Part shown: positions 32,909 through 41,126 of the stretch, piece after piece | Layout: each line of letters opens with the position of its first letter | How positions within the stretch are numbered: the stretch's first letter is position 1 | Origin: a virus | Strand: one strand, 5' to 3' | Virus record (IMG/VR): IMGVR_UViG_3300005528_000059 | Span: 1-64,000 of that record | DNA: 64,000 nucleotides | Notes under the pieces: model-generated | Told to the model about the DNA's origin: nothing | Databases searched by the model: none | What the model saw: the letters and a program-made list of their open reading frames with translations, nothing else | Program-made: the position numbers and the translations under genes

Positions 32909-33178
32909 TTAGGCCGCAATTTTATACTCTGATCCACCTGCGCGAATCCACTTAACACCTTCCATTGGGATGGCACGATAACCTCTAGCTCGAACGTCGT
33001 ACACGGACACAAGGTCTTTGTCTTTGAACGTGTAAGCTTTCTCGCCACCTTTTAAATGTTTCTTAACGCGCAATCGTCCATTGAGCACGCGCAAGCTTTG
33101 ATCGCTACGTTTCTCAAAACAAACGGTGAAGAATTTGTGCCCTACGATTTCAATAAACTCGTCAACGGTCATTTGCAT
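32909..33178 (-). CDS. Small SH3-like beta-barrel phage protein
   Basis: 89 residues. The pattern LRVLNGRLRVKKHLKGGE, then LVSVYDVRARGYRAIP and a closing VKWIRAGG, belongs to a common small phage family predicted to be a beta barrel; function unknown. It is the last of three - strand genes and ends before the bidirectional terminator. Confidence 0.8.
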   Translation of the reverse strand: MQMTVDEFIEIVGHKFFTVCFEKRSDQSLRVLNGRLRVKKHLKGGEKAYTFKDKDLVSVYDVRARGYRAIPMEGVKWIRAGGSEYKIAA

Positions 33179-33234
33179 TTGGTGTCTCCCTTACTAGGTA
33201 GCACCACTATGCGGCTTCCTGCACTGATTACAAG

Positions 33235-33489
33235 TTATTTATTGTCCGCTACCAACTCGGGAGGGAAGAACTCTTGTGCGCCAATTTGGAGAACTTCAAG
33301 AACTTTAAATCTATCCATCTTGGAAACTAGAATATGCACACGCTCATCTTCATATTGAAGAAGGACGACTGCTGCCTTAACTTCAGTTTCGCCGAGCATG
33401 TCTTGTGCGTGACGAAGAAGTTCATCAGGTGTCCAGTCGTTGGCATCTCCTGATTTTTGAGTTCTTCGAAAACCTAAATTCTCAATCAT
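33235..33489 (-). CDS. Small protein of the minus-strand ligase unit, unknown
   Basis: 84 residues (MIENLGFRR start). The internal ATG at 33489 was chosen because AGGGA lies 7 nt before it; an earlier ATG at 33510 lies inside a perfect hairpin and has no proper ribosome site. Mixed alpha/beta (AAVVLLQYEDERVHILV). No family recognised. Confidence 0.65.
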   Translation of the reverse strand: MIENLGFRRTQKSGDANDWTPDELLRHAQDMLGETEVKAAVVLLQYEDERVHILVSKMDRFKVLEVLQIGAQEFFPPELVADNK

Positions 33490-33505
33490 TTGCAAATCCC
33501 TGAGT

Positions 33506-33534
33506 TGCATCCCTGTTACGCTAACAGGGATGCA
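33506..33534 (-). promoter_or_regulatory. Perfect 13 bp hairpin between ligase and next gene
   Basis: TGCATCCCTGTTA and TAACAGGGATGCA pair perfectly around a 3 nt loop (CGC). No T-run follows on the - strand, so it is more likely an RNA processing or stability element than a terminator. Confidence 0.7.
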
Positions 33535-33543
33535 GTCAAGAAG

Positions 33544-34455
33544 CTAGGCGTCCTTGCGACGCAGGAAGACAGGGAACCTTGGACGATCTTTAGCACCAGA
33601 AGGCTGGTGTTTGATCTCGATCGTAGCACCTAACCAGTCAGCTTGGTTTTCCCAAACGAGCTTGCGCAGTGCATCATCAAAACCTGTACCAACATCAAAC
33701 TCAAGCTCGTAATCATCAGCTCTACAAATCAGAGCGCCTAGTGTATTCATAGGCACTTTGTTTTCTTTGTGGGAAGAACGTTTCGTGTAGCCGCGCTCAT
33801 CGATAGTAGCTTCGTTTTGGTTGCTGTAGCGTTCTTTGAAACCAATGATCGTACAGTCTAAGTCATCAAACTCTTTAAGCTTGATTAGATAGCCTTCCCG
33901 CATTGTGGAACGACCAGTCTTGTAGAGGCCCATACTGCTACGAAGCATGAGTCCTTCGAAGCCCGCAGCCATGTAATCTACAAAGACTTCTGTGGCGTGT
34001 TGGCGGGAAAAGATGTCAATATGTGGCAAGAACTCTACGTATTCTTTTAAGTTACTTTTGTCAATGGCTTCTCGTGCTTCTAGCTCGCGTTTTTGCCAAG
34101 GCAGGCCACGACCTTCATCATACTTGTCAAACACAAGATACTTGAACTTAGGCGTGCCACCTGCTGACATAATTCCCGAGGAAGTGCTATTGTAGACATC
34201 TGGATACGCATAGCTTCCGTAAGCGTTGAGGACTACAATTTCCCCGTCCAGATGCTCCAGCGCAGGAGATGAAGAAAGCACCTCTTGGACATGTTGATTA
34301 GGCAAAGTTTTCAGTTTGCGGCTGAGTACTTGCCCTTGTTTAATGTAAGCACGGATACCATCCAACTTTGGAGAACCTACCGCTTGATTCCAGTTGATAA
34401 GGTCCCAGTCGGTTTCTTTCTTCAAAGTAGCAGCTAGTAAAGGTTGGAAACTCAT
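33544..34455 (-). CDS. ATP-dependent DNA ligase
   Basis: 303 residues, compact T7-like ligase. The nucleotidyl-transfer Lys30 stands in SPKLDGIRA. Later motifs: LDGEIVV (motif III-like), FEGLMLR (motif IV) and YLIKLKEFDD (motif V), then an OB-fold tail (TLGALICRADDYELEFDVG). It seals nicks with ATP. It leads a three-gene - strand unit; AAAGGAGC precedes the ATG. The upstream gap to 34609 is a divergent promoter region. Confidence 0.95.
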   Translation of the reverse strand: MSFQPLLAATLKKETDWDLINWNQAVGSPKLDGIRAYIKQGQVLSRKLKTLPNQHVQEVLSSSPALEHLDGEIVVLNAYGSYAYPDVYNSTSSGIMSAGGTPKFKYLVFDKYDEGRGLPWQKRELEAREAIDKSNLKEYVEFLPHIDIFSRQHATEVFVDYMAAGFEGLMLRSSMGLYKTGRSTMREGYLIKLKEFDDLDCTIIGFKERYSNQNEATIDERGYTKRSSHKENKVPMNTLGALICRADDYELEFDVGTGFDDALRKLVWENQADWLGATIEIKHQPSGAKDRPRFPVFLRRKDA

Positions 34456-34609
34456 GTACGCTCCTTTATGTAAGTATTGTATTATTGGCCTTCACGGGCT
34501 TTCAAGCAAGGTTAAAAACCTCGTTAGAAAAGAAATAGTTAACCCGTTTGCAGAGCTTGCTCCTGAAGTGCATAAACTGGCATAGTGTACGGCTAATTGG
34601 AGAAAACAG

Positions 34610-36760
34610 GTGCTCTACCGGACCGAAGTGCTACCCACCTCTTTTTCGAGAAAAGAGGTACGGGATCAAGAAGATGTCTGGCGCAAGGATGGCTACGAGC
34701 CATTACTTCGCAGAATGTTTCCAGAGGGAATAGTTGAGTCAGGCTGTTTCAGAGTATCGTCTAGTGGCGACTCCGGCCGAAGAATGTCATTTATCCTGGA
34801 GAACGGCAAGTGGACTGACTTCTCTGAGGAGATCGTTCGTAACGGTTTGTTGTCTTTCATCTACGAGATCGAAGGCTGGTCAGGTATCCAGAATTTTACC
34901 CGCAGAGTTAACATACCTTTTGACTTTGTTATCATGGATGGCAAACCTCCTCCGCTGGATTTCTGCTCGCGACTAGCAATTAAGATTGACAGGCTTCTCG
35001 CCGGTAGATGGGATTATGTTGACGACGATGGCTTTTACCTAGGAAGTCGTTTACGTTTTGAGGACAAAAAAGGCGCGAAAGAGTTTCGCCTTCTTTCCAA
35101 CCGCACGAGGATGGTGAAGAACGCTAACGGTAAAATCGTAGAGCGTCAAGAAGGATGGCGAATAGATGGCACATGGGTTGGGGGCGATCCACTGTACATT
35201 GAGCCAGGATTCACTTCCCGAGACAAACCAGTATTGATCTGTGAAGGCGAGAAAGCTACAGACGCAGCTAGGAAGCTTCTTGGCGAAGAGTACGATTGTA
35301 TTACATGGGGTTCAGGTTCTGCAGGCTCCGCTAGAAAAGCGATGTGGAAGTTCGTAGGCTCACGGAAAGTTTTCTGCTGGCCTGACAAAGACGAGCCTGG
35401 AAGGAAAGCCTCTTCAACATTATCCAAGTTTATCAAGGATTTGCGCGTTGCTCAGGTATGGACAGAGGAAACGCTCAAGACAGGCGACGATTTAGCTGAC
35501 GTTGACGCAGACAAGATTGACTGGGTTCGACAGCTACTTCTTGACGCGCCCATAGGCGGATCAGCCGGGAGTGGCCAGCTTCGTGACGACTGGGTATATG
35601 CCGTGGTCCCCGAGCGGTTTATCAATATCAAACAAAACTTCGAGCTGACTGTTTCGGCATTCCGCAGAGCGCACATGCGACTTGGGATGATTGCAGACGA
35701 GGAGATGCTCAACGACGGCCAGACACAGCAAGTTCAGGATGTCACTTATTTTCCGGGACAGCCAGTTATTGTGACCGAGATAGACCCAGAAAACGGGACG
35801 TCTGGGGAATACTACAATATGTGGCGAGACACAGGCGTTGAGGCAATCAATGGCGAGCCAGAAGTATTCCTCAAACATTTGGAATCTCTTATTCCAGAGG
35901 CGTATATACGGGACGAGCTGCTGGATTATCTAGCCTTTATCACACAGAACCCTGCTAAAAAGACAACCTTCTGCCCGTTGATCATTGGGCCGCAGGGTAT
36001 CGGCAAGTCCTATCTTCTTCGAGTTATGAGTGCCGTGCTAGGGCAGACAAACGTCAAGGAAATTACCACGCAAGATTTATCCTCAGACTTCAACAAATGG
36101 ATGACCAATTCTCAGTTGATCGTTGTGGAAGAAATCTTCGGAGCCGGTAAACGCGAAATTACAAACAAGATGAAGACACTGATCTCATCACCTACAGTCC
36201 AAGTCAATGCTAAAAATAAGAACCTCCGAGAAATTGAGAACAGAGCAAACTTCCTACTTTTCAGCAACGAGCGTGTACCGCTGATTATCGACCCCGATGA
36301 TCGGCGGTTTTTCATATATCGTTCCCAGATGGAAGCACAGCCTGCATCTTACTACTCTGATCTATTCTCGGACTTGGAAGACAAAGGTGGTTCATATATC
36401 CGCAGATACCTGGAGAATAGAGACATCTCGCACTTCAGTCCAAACAAGGTAGCTTTGATGACACCTTCCAAACTCGAGATGATCAAAGCCAACGAGTCAC
36501 CGATTGAAGCTGTTATGAAACTAGCGATTGAAGCCAAGCGTAGTATCTTCAGTATGAATCAAGTAACACTGTTTGATATTGTAGAGTGGTGTACTTCCCA
36601 GAAGGGCGTGCGTATGGCTGACGTCACTGTTGACGCAGTTCGCAACCTCTTGGATAAATTAGGGTGCGCCCAAAGTCCGCCGCTTGAAGGCGCGGAAGCT
36701 TATTTTGTAAGAGAAGTTCCTAATCCTGAGGCTCAGGCAACACAAGCTCAAATCTTTTAA
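34610..36760 (+). CDS. Primase-helicase: TOPRIM plus SF3-type helicase
   Basis: 716 residues from a GTG, with GGAG 7 nt upstream. A TOPRIM domain begins near 207 (VLICEGEKATDAA, WPDKDEPGR). The C-terminal half is a DUF5906/NrS-1-type SF3 helicase: Walker A IGPQGIGKSYLL near 460, Walker B LIVVEEIFGA, then LLFSNERVPL and DPDDRRFF. The N-terminal 200 residues likely hold further primase parts. It opens DNA and lays primers for the polymerase. Confidence 0.9.
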   Translation: MLYRTEVLPTSFSRKEVRDQEDVWRKDGYEPLLRRMFPEGIVESGCFRVSSSGDSGRRMSFILENGKWTDFSEEIVRNGLLSFIYEIEGWSGIQNFTRRVNIPFDFVIMDGKPPPLDFCSRLAIKIDRLLAGRWDYVDDDGFYLGSRLRFEDKKGAKEFRLLSNRTRMVKNANGKIVERQEGWRIDGTWVGGDPLYIEPGFTSRDKPVLICEGEKATDAARKLLGEEYDCITWGSGSAGSARKAMWKFVGSRKVFCWPDKDEPGRKASSTLSKFIKDLRVAQVWTEETLKTGDDLADVDADKIDWVRQLLLDAPIGGSAGSGQLRDDWVYAVVPERFINIKQNFELTVSAFRRAHMRLGMIADEEMLNDGQTQQVQDVTYFPGQPVIVTEIDPENGTSGEYYNMWRDTGVEAINGEPEVFLKHLESLIPEAYIRDELLDYLAFITQNPAKKTTFCPLIIGPQGIGKSYLLRVMSAVLGQTNVKEITTQDLSSDFNKWMTNSQLIVVEEIFGAGKREITNKMKTLISSPTVQVNAKNKNLREIENRANFLLFSNERVPLIIDPDDRRFFIYRSQMEAQPASYYSDLFSDLEDKGGSYIRRYLENRDISHFSPNKVALMTPSKLEMIKANESPIEAVMKLAIEAKRSIFSMNQVTLFDIVEWCTSQKGVRMADVTVDAVRNLLDKLGCAQSPPLEGAEAYFVREVPNPEAQATQAQIF

Positions 36761-37202
36761 CTCGAGAATCAAAAGCCTCAATAATATCGTTAAGCATCGC
36801 TAGACGACCCTCGAAGAATTCTGGGGTCTGTATTTTTAATGGGTGGTTTCTTTGAACTTTAGTGAATAAACAAGGCTTCGCCGAGAACATCAGATAGTAG
36901 ACTTTGTTCGGCATAGAGGAGTAGAACTGCGATCGATAACCACAGAAGAAAGGATCGTTTTCTCCCTGAGGATATTTGCGTTCCATATTCTGAACGGCGA
37001 CAAGCAGCCGAGCAACTCGCATGTCAATATCCGAGAATATACGGTTACGATATTTTCCTTTATAGGCTGTATCCATGGATTTAGAACGCATTTTAGGAAG
37101 AGTGTTCACATACTCTGCTACTTTCTGTAGGAGCTCAAACGGAGGAGCTTTGACAGCATCCATTTGATTTGTGACTTTATCTTTCTGGCGTTCTTCTGTC
37201 AT
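36720..37202 (-). CDS. Unknown minus-strand protein converging on primase gene
   Basis: 160 residues. Charged helical N-terminus, then RNRIFSDIDMRVARLLVAVQ and FFCGYRSQFYSSMPNKVYYL. Its last 41 bases overlap the end of the primase gene on the opposite strand, so neither end has a terminator between. No family recognised. Confidence 0.75.
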   Translation of the reverse strand: MTEERQKDKVTNQMDAVKAPPFELLQKVAEYVNTLPKMRSKSMDTAYKGKYRNRIFSDIDMRVARLLVAVQNMERKYPQGENDPFFCGYRSQFYSSMPNKVYYLMFSAKPCLFTKVQRNHPLKIQTPEFFEGRLAMLNDIIEAFDSRVKRFELVLPEPQD

Positions 37203-37504
37203 AAATTAGGAGCCTTTATTTTCCTAGTCAGGCGTGCAGTTTCAAGAACAGCTTCACCGTGAAAAGTGATTTTGTATTTGCTTCTTTTACCATCTGGAAT
37301 TCTCAAAACCAATTTCTTCTCGACAAGGTGTCTCGCGACGTAGCCATCGATCCGCTGGGAAGTTCCAGCTTTCTCTAAGACGCCGAGCCAGAAAAGCGCA
37401 GTATCCGAAAGAGCAAACGCAATGCTGTCTATTGAATCTTTGCGTGGATCAAATCGTGAACGAACTGGACCTTTAGGGCGAGTTGATCTAAACGGTGGGG
37501 CCAT
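37199..37504 (-). CDS. Possible winged-helix regulator, minus strand
   Basis: 101 residues. A basic N-terminal stretch is followed by ALFWLGVLEKAGTSQRIDGY, ARHLVEKKLVLRIPDG and KYKITFHGEAVLETAR, the usual order of a small winged helix. The ATG at 37504 has AAGGAAA upstream; an ATG at 37522 does not. It is divergent from the promoter at 37530 and might control it. Moderately sure it is real, less of the fold. Confidence 0.65.
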   Translation of the reverse strand: MAPPFRSTRPKGPVRSRFDPRKDSIDSIAFALSDTALFWLGVLEKAGTSQRIDGYVARHLVEKKLVLRIPDGKRSKYKITFHGEAVLETARLTRKIKAPNL

Positions 37505-37529
37505 ATTGTTTTCCTTGAGCATTTAGTGC

Positions 37530-37557
37530 TTGCTATGCAGTTAGGACGCTTTATAGT
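37530..37557 (+). promoter_or_regulatory. Phage promoter TTGCTA-16-TATAGT
   Basis: The closest of the set to the bacterial consensus -10. It lies in the divergent gap. An inverted repeat TAGTTA-6-TAACTA follows the predicted start of transcription and could be an operator. Confidence 0.65.
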
Positions 37558-37605
37558 GCAACCCATGCTAGTTAAATAGCTAACTACGCAGCAATGGAGG
37601 CTACA

Positions 37606-37809
37606 TTGTACACATACAAGCAATTCAAGCAAGCTGTTAATGCCTACCTAATAGGCAAGATTGGCTTGTCAGCAGACGACCTTGCAGACTGCCAATGGCG
37701 AGACTTGTTCGAAGACACATTTGAAGAAACAGGTGTGCTCGACATTGAAGCTCTCATTGACTGTGTAGTTGAGTATAACCCAGAAGTAGAGGAGTTTTTA
37801 CGTGATTGA
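37606..37809 (+). CDS. Small acidic protein, unknown
   Basis: 67 residues from TTG at 37606, because GGAGG lies 5 nt before it; an ATG at 37594 in frame has no ribosome site. Sequence is helical and acidic (DLFEDTFEETGVLDIEALID). First gene after the 37530 promoter. No family recognised. Confidence 0.7.
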   Translation: MYTYKQFKQAVNAYLIGKIGLSADDLADCQWRDLFEDTFEETGVLDIEALIDCVVEYNPEVEEFLRD

Positions 37810-38203
37810 AGGTTTTGTCGAACTGCCAGCGAGCAGGCATTCCGGTGGTAATGAAGAGTATTCATTGTCGTTTACCCAAGAACGTGGGAAGACCATTTTG
37901 AACCTTCGTGTACCAAGTGATGACACAGTCATCAGTCCAGCTAAGCAAGCAAAAATCTTAATCTCAGAAACAGAGAATAAGATTGCTGTGGTTAGCGCAG
38001 ATTCAGGCCGCAGCATTCGAATCAAAGGCCACTCTATTATCATTCGTGTAGGCACTGTTGAAGCTGAAGAACGCGAAAACCTTGAAAAGCTGCGCGAGTT
38101 ATATCCGATCACTGGTAAGATTGTGTTTGGTGATACCAATCACCACCTTATCAAAATTTCACAGCCGTTGTTTGATGTAATCCGTAAGCAATTCATGGCT
38201 TAA
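37802..38203 (+). CDS. Unknown protein, beta-rich
   Basis: 133 residues from a GTG with GAGGAG 7 nt upstream, overlapping the previous gene by 8 bases. Alternating strands (TILNLRVPSDD, IRIKGHSIIIRVG) and a C-terminal helix. No family recognised. Placed between a small acidic gene and the DUF2786 gene, before ssb. Confidence 0.75.
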   Translation: MIEGFVELPASRHSGGNEEYSLSFTQERGKTILNLRVPSDDTVISPAKQAKILISETENKIAVVSADSGRSIRIKGHSIIIRVGTVEAEERENLEKLRELYPITGKIVFGDTNHHLIKISQPLFDVIRKQFMA

Positions 38204-38226
38204 CTTAACTCTACTGGGAGGAAACT

Positions 38227-38898
38227 ATGAACGACCTTAGCTCTGTCTACCGTCGTGTGCGAGCCTTGCTTGCCAAGACTGAAGAAAACAATTGTACCGA
38301 AGCAGAAGTTCTTTCTGCTATGGCGAAAGCGCAATCTCTTATTGACCAGTACAACCTAGATATGTACAGTATAGATGAGCCTGACAAACTCAGCTATAAA
38401 GTGTTTAAGATGCAGTCGGCTATGAAATACCCGCGTGGCTGGCGAGGAAACATTGGCACCGTCCTTGGAATAAATACAGGTGTCTACGTGTATTACCACA
38501 CTCTTCAAAAAGAGAAAGACGACTACCTTGTTATCTGTGGTCGCGAAGAAACAGTCCAGACCGTGGAACACATCCTGCTTTATCTTATCAAATACATTGA
38601 AAAAGAAGGTGCAAATTTCGTAAAGAGACACGGATACGGATTACAGCAGAAACGAGAATTCTGTAAGGGCATGTCTTTGAAAGTATGCTCAAGAATATCT
38701 TCTGCTAGTAATCTTTCTGATCACCCTAATCTGCCTAGTATCCTAGAAAATCAAATTCTTTTGATTAAAGAAGATCTTGGACTAGAGGTCAAGACTGTTA
38801 AGAGGAAGATAGTTAAGACTTCATCCATACTTGCGGCTGGCTACCAAGAAGGTGATAAAGTTCCATTGCGTCCTGAAACTAAAAAGGTTGCTGGCTGA
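38227..38898 (+). CDS. DUF2786 domain protein
   Basis: 223 residues. The DUF2786 motif is at the N-terminus: RVRALLAKTEENNCTEAEVL then AMAKAQSLIDQYNLD. The rest (ICGREETVQTVEHILLYLIK, QKREFCKGMSLKV) matches the usual longer partner domain of phage DUF2786 proteins. Function unknown; often found in replication or recombination regions. GGGAGG precedes the ATG. Confidence 0.85.
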   Translation: MNDLSSVYRRVRALLAKTEENNCTEAEVLSAMAKAQSLIDQYNLDMYSIDEPDKLSYKVFKMQSAMKYPRGWRGNIGTVLGINTGVYVYYHTLQKEKDDYLVICGREETVQTVEHILLYLIKYIEKEGANFVKRHGYGLQQKREFCKGMSLKVCSRISSASNLSDHPNLPSILENQILLIKEDLGLEVKTVKRKIVKTSSILAAGYQEGDKVPLRPETKKVAG

Positions 38899-38914
38899 AC
38901 GCATGTAAAGTAAT

Positions 38915-38943
38915 CTGCCATTTCAAGGAGACTGAAATGGCAG
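38915..38943 (+). promoter_or_regulatory. Translational control hairpin of ssb
   Basis: CTGCCATTTCA (38915-38925) and TGAAATGGCAG (38933-38943) form a perfect 11 bp stem. The 7 nt loop is AGGAGAC, holding the Shine-Dalgarno, and the start codon (38937-38939) lies in the 3' arm. This is a textbook shape for autogenous or temperature control of translation. Confidence 0.75.
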
Positions 38944-39395
38944 ATATGAATTTGGTCATGCTCATGGGCAGGGCTGGTAAAGATGCAGAACGTATTTCAA
39001 TTAGCGATAACTTCTCGTACGTGAAGTTCAGCTTGGCTACTTCTGAGCGATGGCTAGACAAAGCTTCTGGGGAGTGGAAAGAGAAAACTCAATGGGCGAA
39101 CATCGTTGTTCGTAATGACCATTTGATGGAAACTGCGATGAAGAAAGTGACCAAAGGAACTTATCTGATGGTTCATGGAACGTTAGAAACTCGCAGCTAC
39201 GAGAAAGATGGAAAAACGAACTATGTTACTGAAGTAGTGATTCCAAAGTTTGGTGGGGTCCTTAATGTCATCACAGCTAAAGAACAATCTTCGTCGAGCA
39301 GCGGGGACCGAGATCATTTTCCTTCGGCTCCTCCTGCTACTCCTTCAAAGAAAGGCTATCCGTACAATACGCTGGACGACGATATCCCATTTTAG
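38937..39395 (+). CDS. ssb: Single-stranded DNA-binding protein
   Basis: 152 residues. The OB-fold (1-110) follows bacterial SSB: MNLVMLMGRAGKDAE, VKFSLATSERW, EKTQWANIVV, GTYLMVHGTLETRSYEKDGK. A Ser/Pro linker leads to the acidic tip NTLDDDIPF, which recruits replication and repair proteins in Gram-negative bacteria. Its start codon and ribosome site are locked in a hairpin. The stop codon's last base is the first base of the tRNA. Confidence 0.96.
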   Translation: MADMNLVMLMGRAGKDAERISISDNFSYVKFSLATSERWLDKASGEWKEKTQWANIVVRNDHLMETAMKKVTKGTYLMVHGTLETRSYEKDGKTNYVTEVVIPKFGGVLNVITAKEQSSSSSGDRDHFPSAPPATPSKKGYPYNTLDDDIPF

Positions 39396-39470
39396 GCTCA
39401 ATAGCTCAGTGGATAGAGCATCCGCCTTCTAAGCGGACGGTCGCAGGTTCGAATCCTGCTTGAGTCGCCA
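39395..39470 (+). tRNA. tRNA-Arg (anticodon UCU)
   Basis: 76 nt, all arms pair: acceptor GGCTCAA with TTGAGTC (one G-U), D arm GCTC/GAGC, anticodon stem TCCGC/GCGGA with loop CTTCTAA, T arm GCAGG-TTCGAAT-CCTGC. CCA is encoded. It reads AGA (and AGG by wobble), codons that are rare in many Gram-negative hosts and used in this phage. It starts on the last base of the ssb stop codon, so the two are one transcript. Confidence 0.97.
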
Positions 39471-39560
39471 AACTAATAGCAGCTAGAGCTTTTATCTAGT
39501 TTGCAGGTGTGCTAGTGTTGCAGTGGAATGTACTCCGACATTTCGCTCCCGAGTCAACTT

Positions 39561-39590
39561 AGTCCCCCGTAGTTTGCGGGGGACTTTTTC
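39561..39590 (+). terminator. Rho-independent terminator after ssb-tRNA
   Basis: AGTCCCCCG (39561-39569) and CGGGGGACT (39577-39585) pair perfectly, loop 7 nt, followed by TTTTTCTTT. It closes the replication block; small genes follow. Confidence 0.95.
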
Positions 39591-39642
39591 TTTGGGAAAA
39601 GTAAAGGCTTTACAAGAACTTACGAACGTTTAAGGTGGGTTT

Positions 39643-39891
39643 ATGGTTACTTTTGAACAGGCGCTACAGATTATATCCAATAGCCAAGGCGTTTCTAAAA
39701 ACTCCTTGAAGAAAGGATTAGAAACTGTTGCTCCAGAAGACTTAGGACTTCTTATTGAGTTTTTGCGTAAAAGAGTTCCTGTAGGGTTTTATGCAAGACT
39801 TCAAAAGCGACTTACTAACGAATTAGTGAAAGGAAATCTTTTCCTTTCACAGCACACACGAACAACGATGAAGGAGTTTCTAAATGTCTGA
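39643..39891 (+). CDS. Small helical protein, unknown
   Basis: 82 residues. AAGGTGG lies just before the ATG. The body is helical (LETVAPEDLGLLIEFLRKRV). A TTTACA-16-TAAGGT sequence (39609-39636) could be its promoter but would make the transcript leaderless. It heads a unit of three overlapping genes. Confidence 0.75.
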   Translation: MVTFEQALQIISNSQGVSKNSLKKGLETVAPEDLGLLIEFLRKRVPVGFYARLQKRLTNELVKGNLFLSQHTRTTMKEFLNV

Positions 39892-40126
39892 TGCAACAAT
39901 TATCAAAACCATTGCTCTTATTGGTGAGCTTTCCACCATCTCGCGTAAGATTGCTTTACGAGAAGAAGTAATTTCTGATTTAGCAGGAAAATATACTCCT
40001 GAGGAACTAGAAAAGACATTCATGGAACTCGAAGGTTTGTACATGGAGCGACTTGATTTTCTCCGCAGGAACAGAGCTACTATGGCTGAGTCCCAGAGCA
40101 TCATTTCTAAGAAATATAGTAAATAA
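39884..40126 (+). CDS. Small coiled-coil protein, unknown
   Basis: 80 residues, nearly all helix (LAGKYTPEELEKTFMELEGL). AAGGAG precedes the ATG, which overlaps the previous gene by 8 bases; its own stop overlaps the next start (TAATG). No family recognised. Confidence 0.75.
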   Translation: MSDATIIKTIALIGELSTISRKIALREEVISDLAGKYTPEELEKTFMELEGLYMERLDFLRRNRATMAESQSIISKKYSK

Positions 40127-40488
40127 TGCCTAGGAGCAACTTCCGTAAGCGTGACTCAGCTTACCTTGTGAAAAGTAGCCCTGACTCCCTGTTGCTCCTC
40201 TACTCAGTTTATCGCAAACTGAGTAGAGGAAAGACAAAGAATTCTACGTTATCTGCCTTGCTTAACGAATGTGGGGAGCTATCTACAGAGAAAGATCGAC
40301 AGATCGCGCTGCTGCTTTTGTCGCGTCATGAAGCTTCTCGAAAACAACAAGTCGCTATAGAGCCAATGCTTGGAAGACTAGGTCAGGAAGGTCTTAAAAA
40401 ACTCATGCGTGATTGCCTAGAACATTGGGCAAACTCAGCAGATGCTCCTATTCCAGCGGTGCTAAATAAACTCTTGCAGAAACTTTAA
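40126..40488 (+). CDS. Small basic helical protein, unknown
   Basis: 120 residues, basic N-terminus (RSNFRKRDSAYLVK) and a Leu-rich helical body (DRQIALLLLSRHEASRKQQ). Last gene of its unit; the next promoter lies 3 bases after the stop. No family recognised. Confidence 0.75.
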   Translation: MPRSNFRKRDSAYLVKSSPDSLLLLYSVYRKLSRGKTKNSTLSALLNECGELSTEKDRQIALLLLSRHEASRKQQVAIEPMLGRLGQEGLKKLMRDCLEHWANSADAPIPAVLNKLLQKL

Positions 40489-40491
40489 CAG

Positions 40492-40519
40492 TTGTATTCT
40501 TGCTAGGACAGCTTAGGGT
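40492..40519 (+). promoter_or_regulatory. Phage promoter TTGTAT-16-TAGGGT
   Basis: Member of the 28-base set; identical -35 and -10 to the site at 55301. The -10 ends 26 nt before the ATG at 40546. Confidence 0.65.
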
Positions 40520-40545
40520 GTAATTGTAAACGTAAGGAGATACAC

Positions 40546-41067
40546 ATGCACCAGCAGTTCGAGCAATTTCACAATCGGTTATACCGAGCAGTGACCGCTA
40601 GTCCCCTCGGTGGGACACAATTCGTTCAATACCAGCATGGCGGTTGCGCAAACATTTTAGAGTTTCTAGATACTGTGATGTACCAGCATTATCCAGTTAC
40701 CTACATCTTGAAAGATTTTAGTCTTGGCAAGATAATTGATATGCAAGCTTATCTGACTCATGGATTCAAACGCCCAACTCCAGAGGCTCTTCAACCAATT
40801 TCTAGGGCGTTGGGATATTTTTTCAGCTTCTGCACTAGCTTAGGTATTAACGAGGTGACTACAGACGTACCTGCTCAATTTCACAAATCCTTGGAGAACC
40901 CTAGAACTTGTATGATTCTTAAGAATCTAACTGCTGAGTTGTACATTCCTCATCGAGAAGTGTTGCTTGTAGCTGACAATTTAGTGTCTGACTTTGGAGC
41001 ATGCTTTGCACCAGAACCAGATGAAGGCGAAGAGCCAGTGAACACGGAGTTCCTTAACGACCGCTGA
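40546..41067 (+). CDS. Unknown protein
   Basis: 173 residues. Mixed fold with an aromatic middle (RALGYFFSFCTSLGINEVTT) and an acidic end (EPDEGEEPVNTE). AAGGAGA precedes the ATG. It is the first gene after the 40492 promoter. No family recognised. Confidence 0.78.
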   Translation: MHQQFEQFHNRLYRAVTASPLGGTQFVQYQHGGCANILEFLDTVMYQHYPVTYILKDFSLGKIIDMQAYLTHGFKRPTPEALQPISRALGYFFSFCTSLGINEVTTDVPAQFHKSLENPRTCMILKNLTAELYIPHREVLLVADNLVSDFGACFAPEPDEGEEPVNTEFLNDR

Positions 41068-41126
41068 GGGACGACACGTTTACAGGAGAAAAGTTCTAAG
41101 GCACTATTCCTACAAAGGAGATTCCC

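Noticed and set aside
39471-39560. Possible second tRNA after tRNA-Arg
   Set aside because: D-arm-like and T-arm-like words occur, but no acceptor or anticodon stem can be paired.
39609-39636. TTTACA-16-TAAGGT as another member of the promoter set
   Set aside because: The -35 lacks TTG, and the supposed -10 is also the ribosome site of the gene at 39643.
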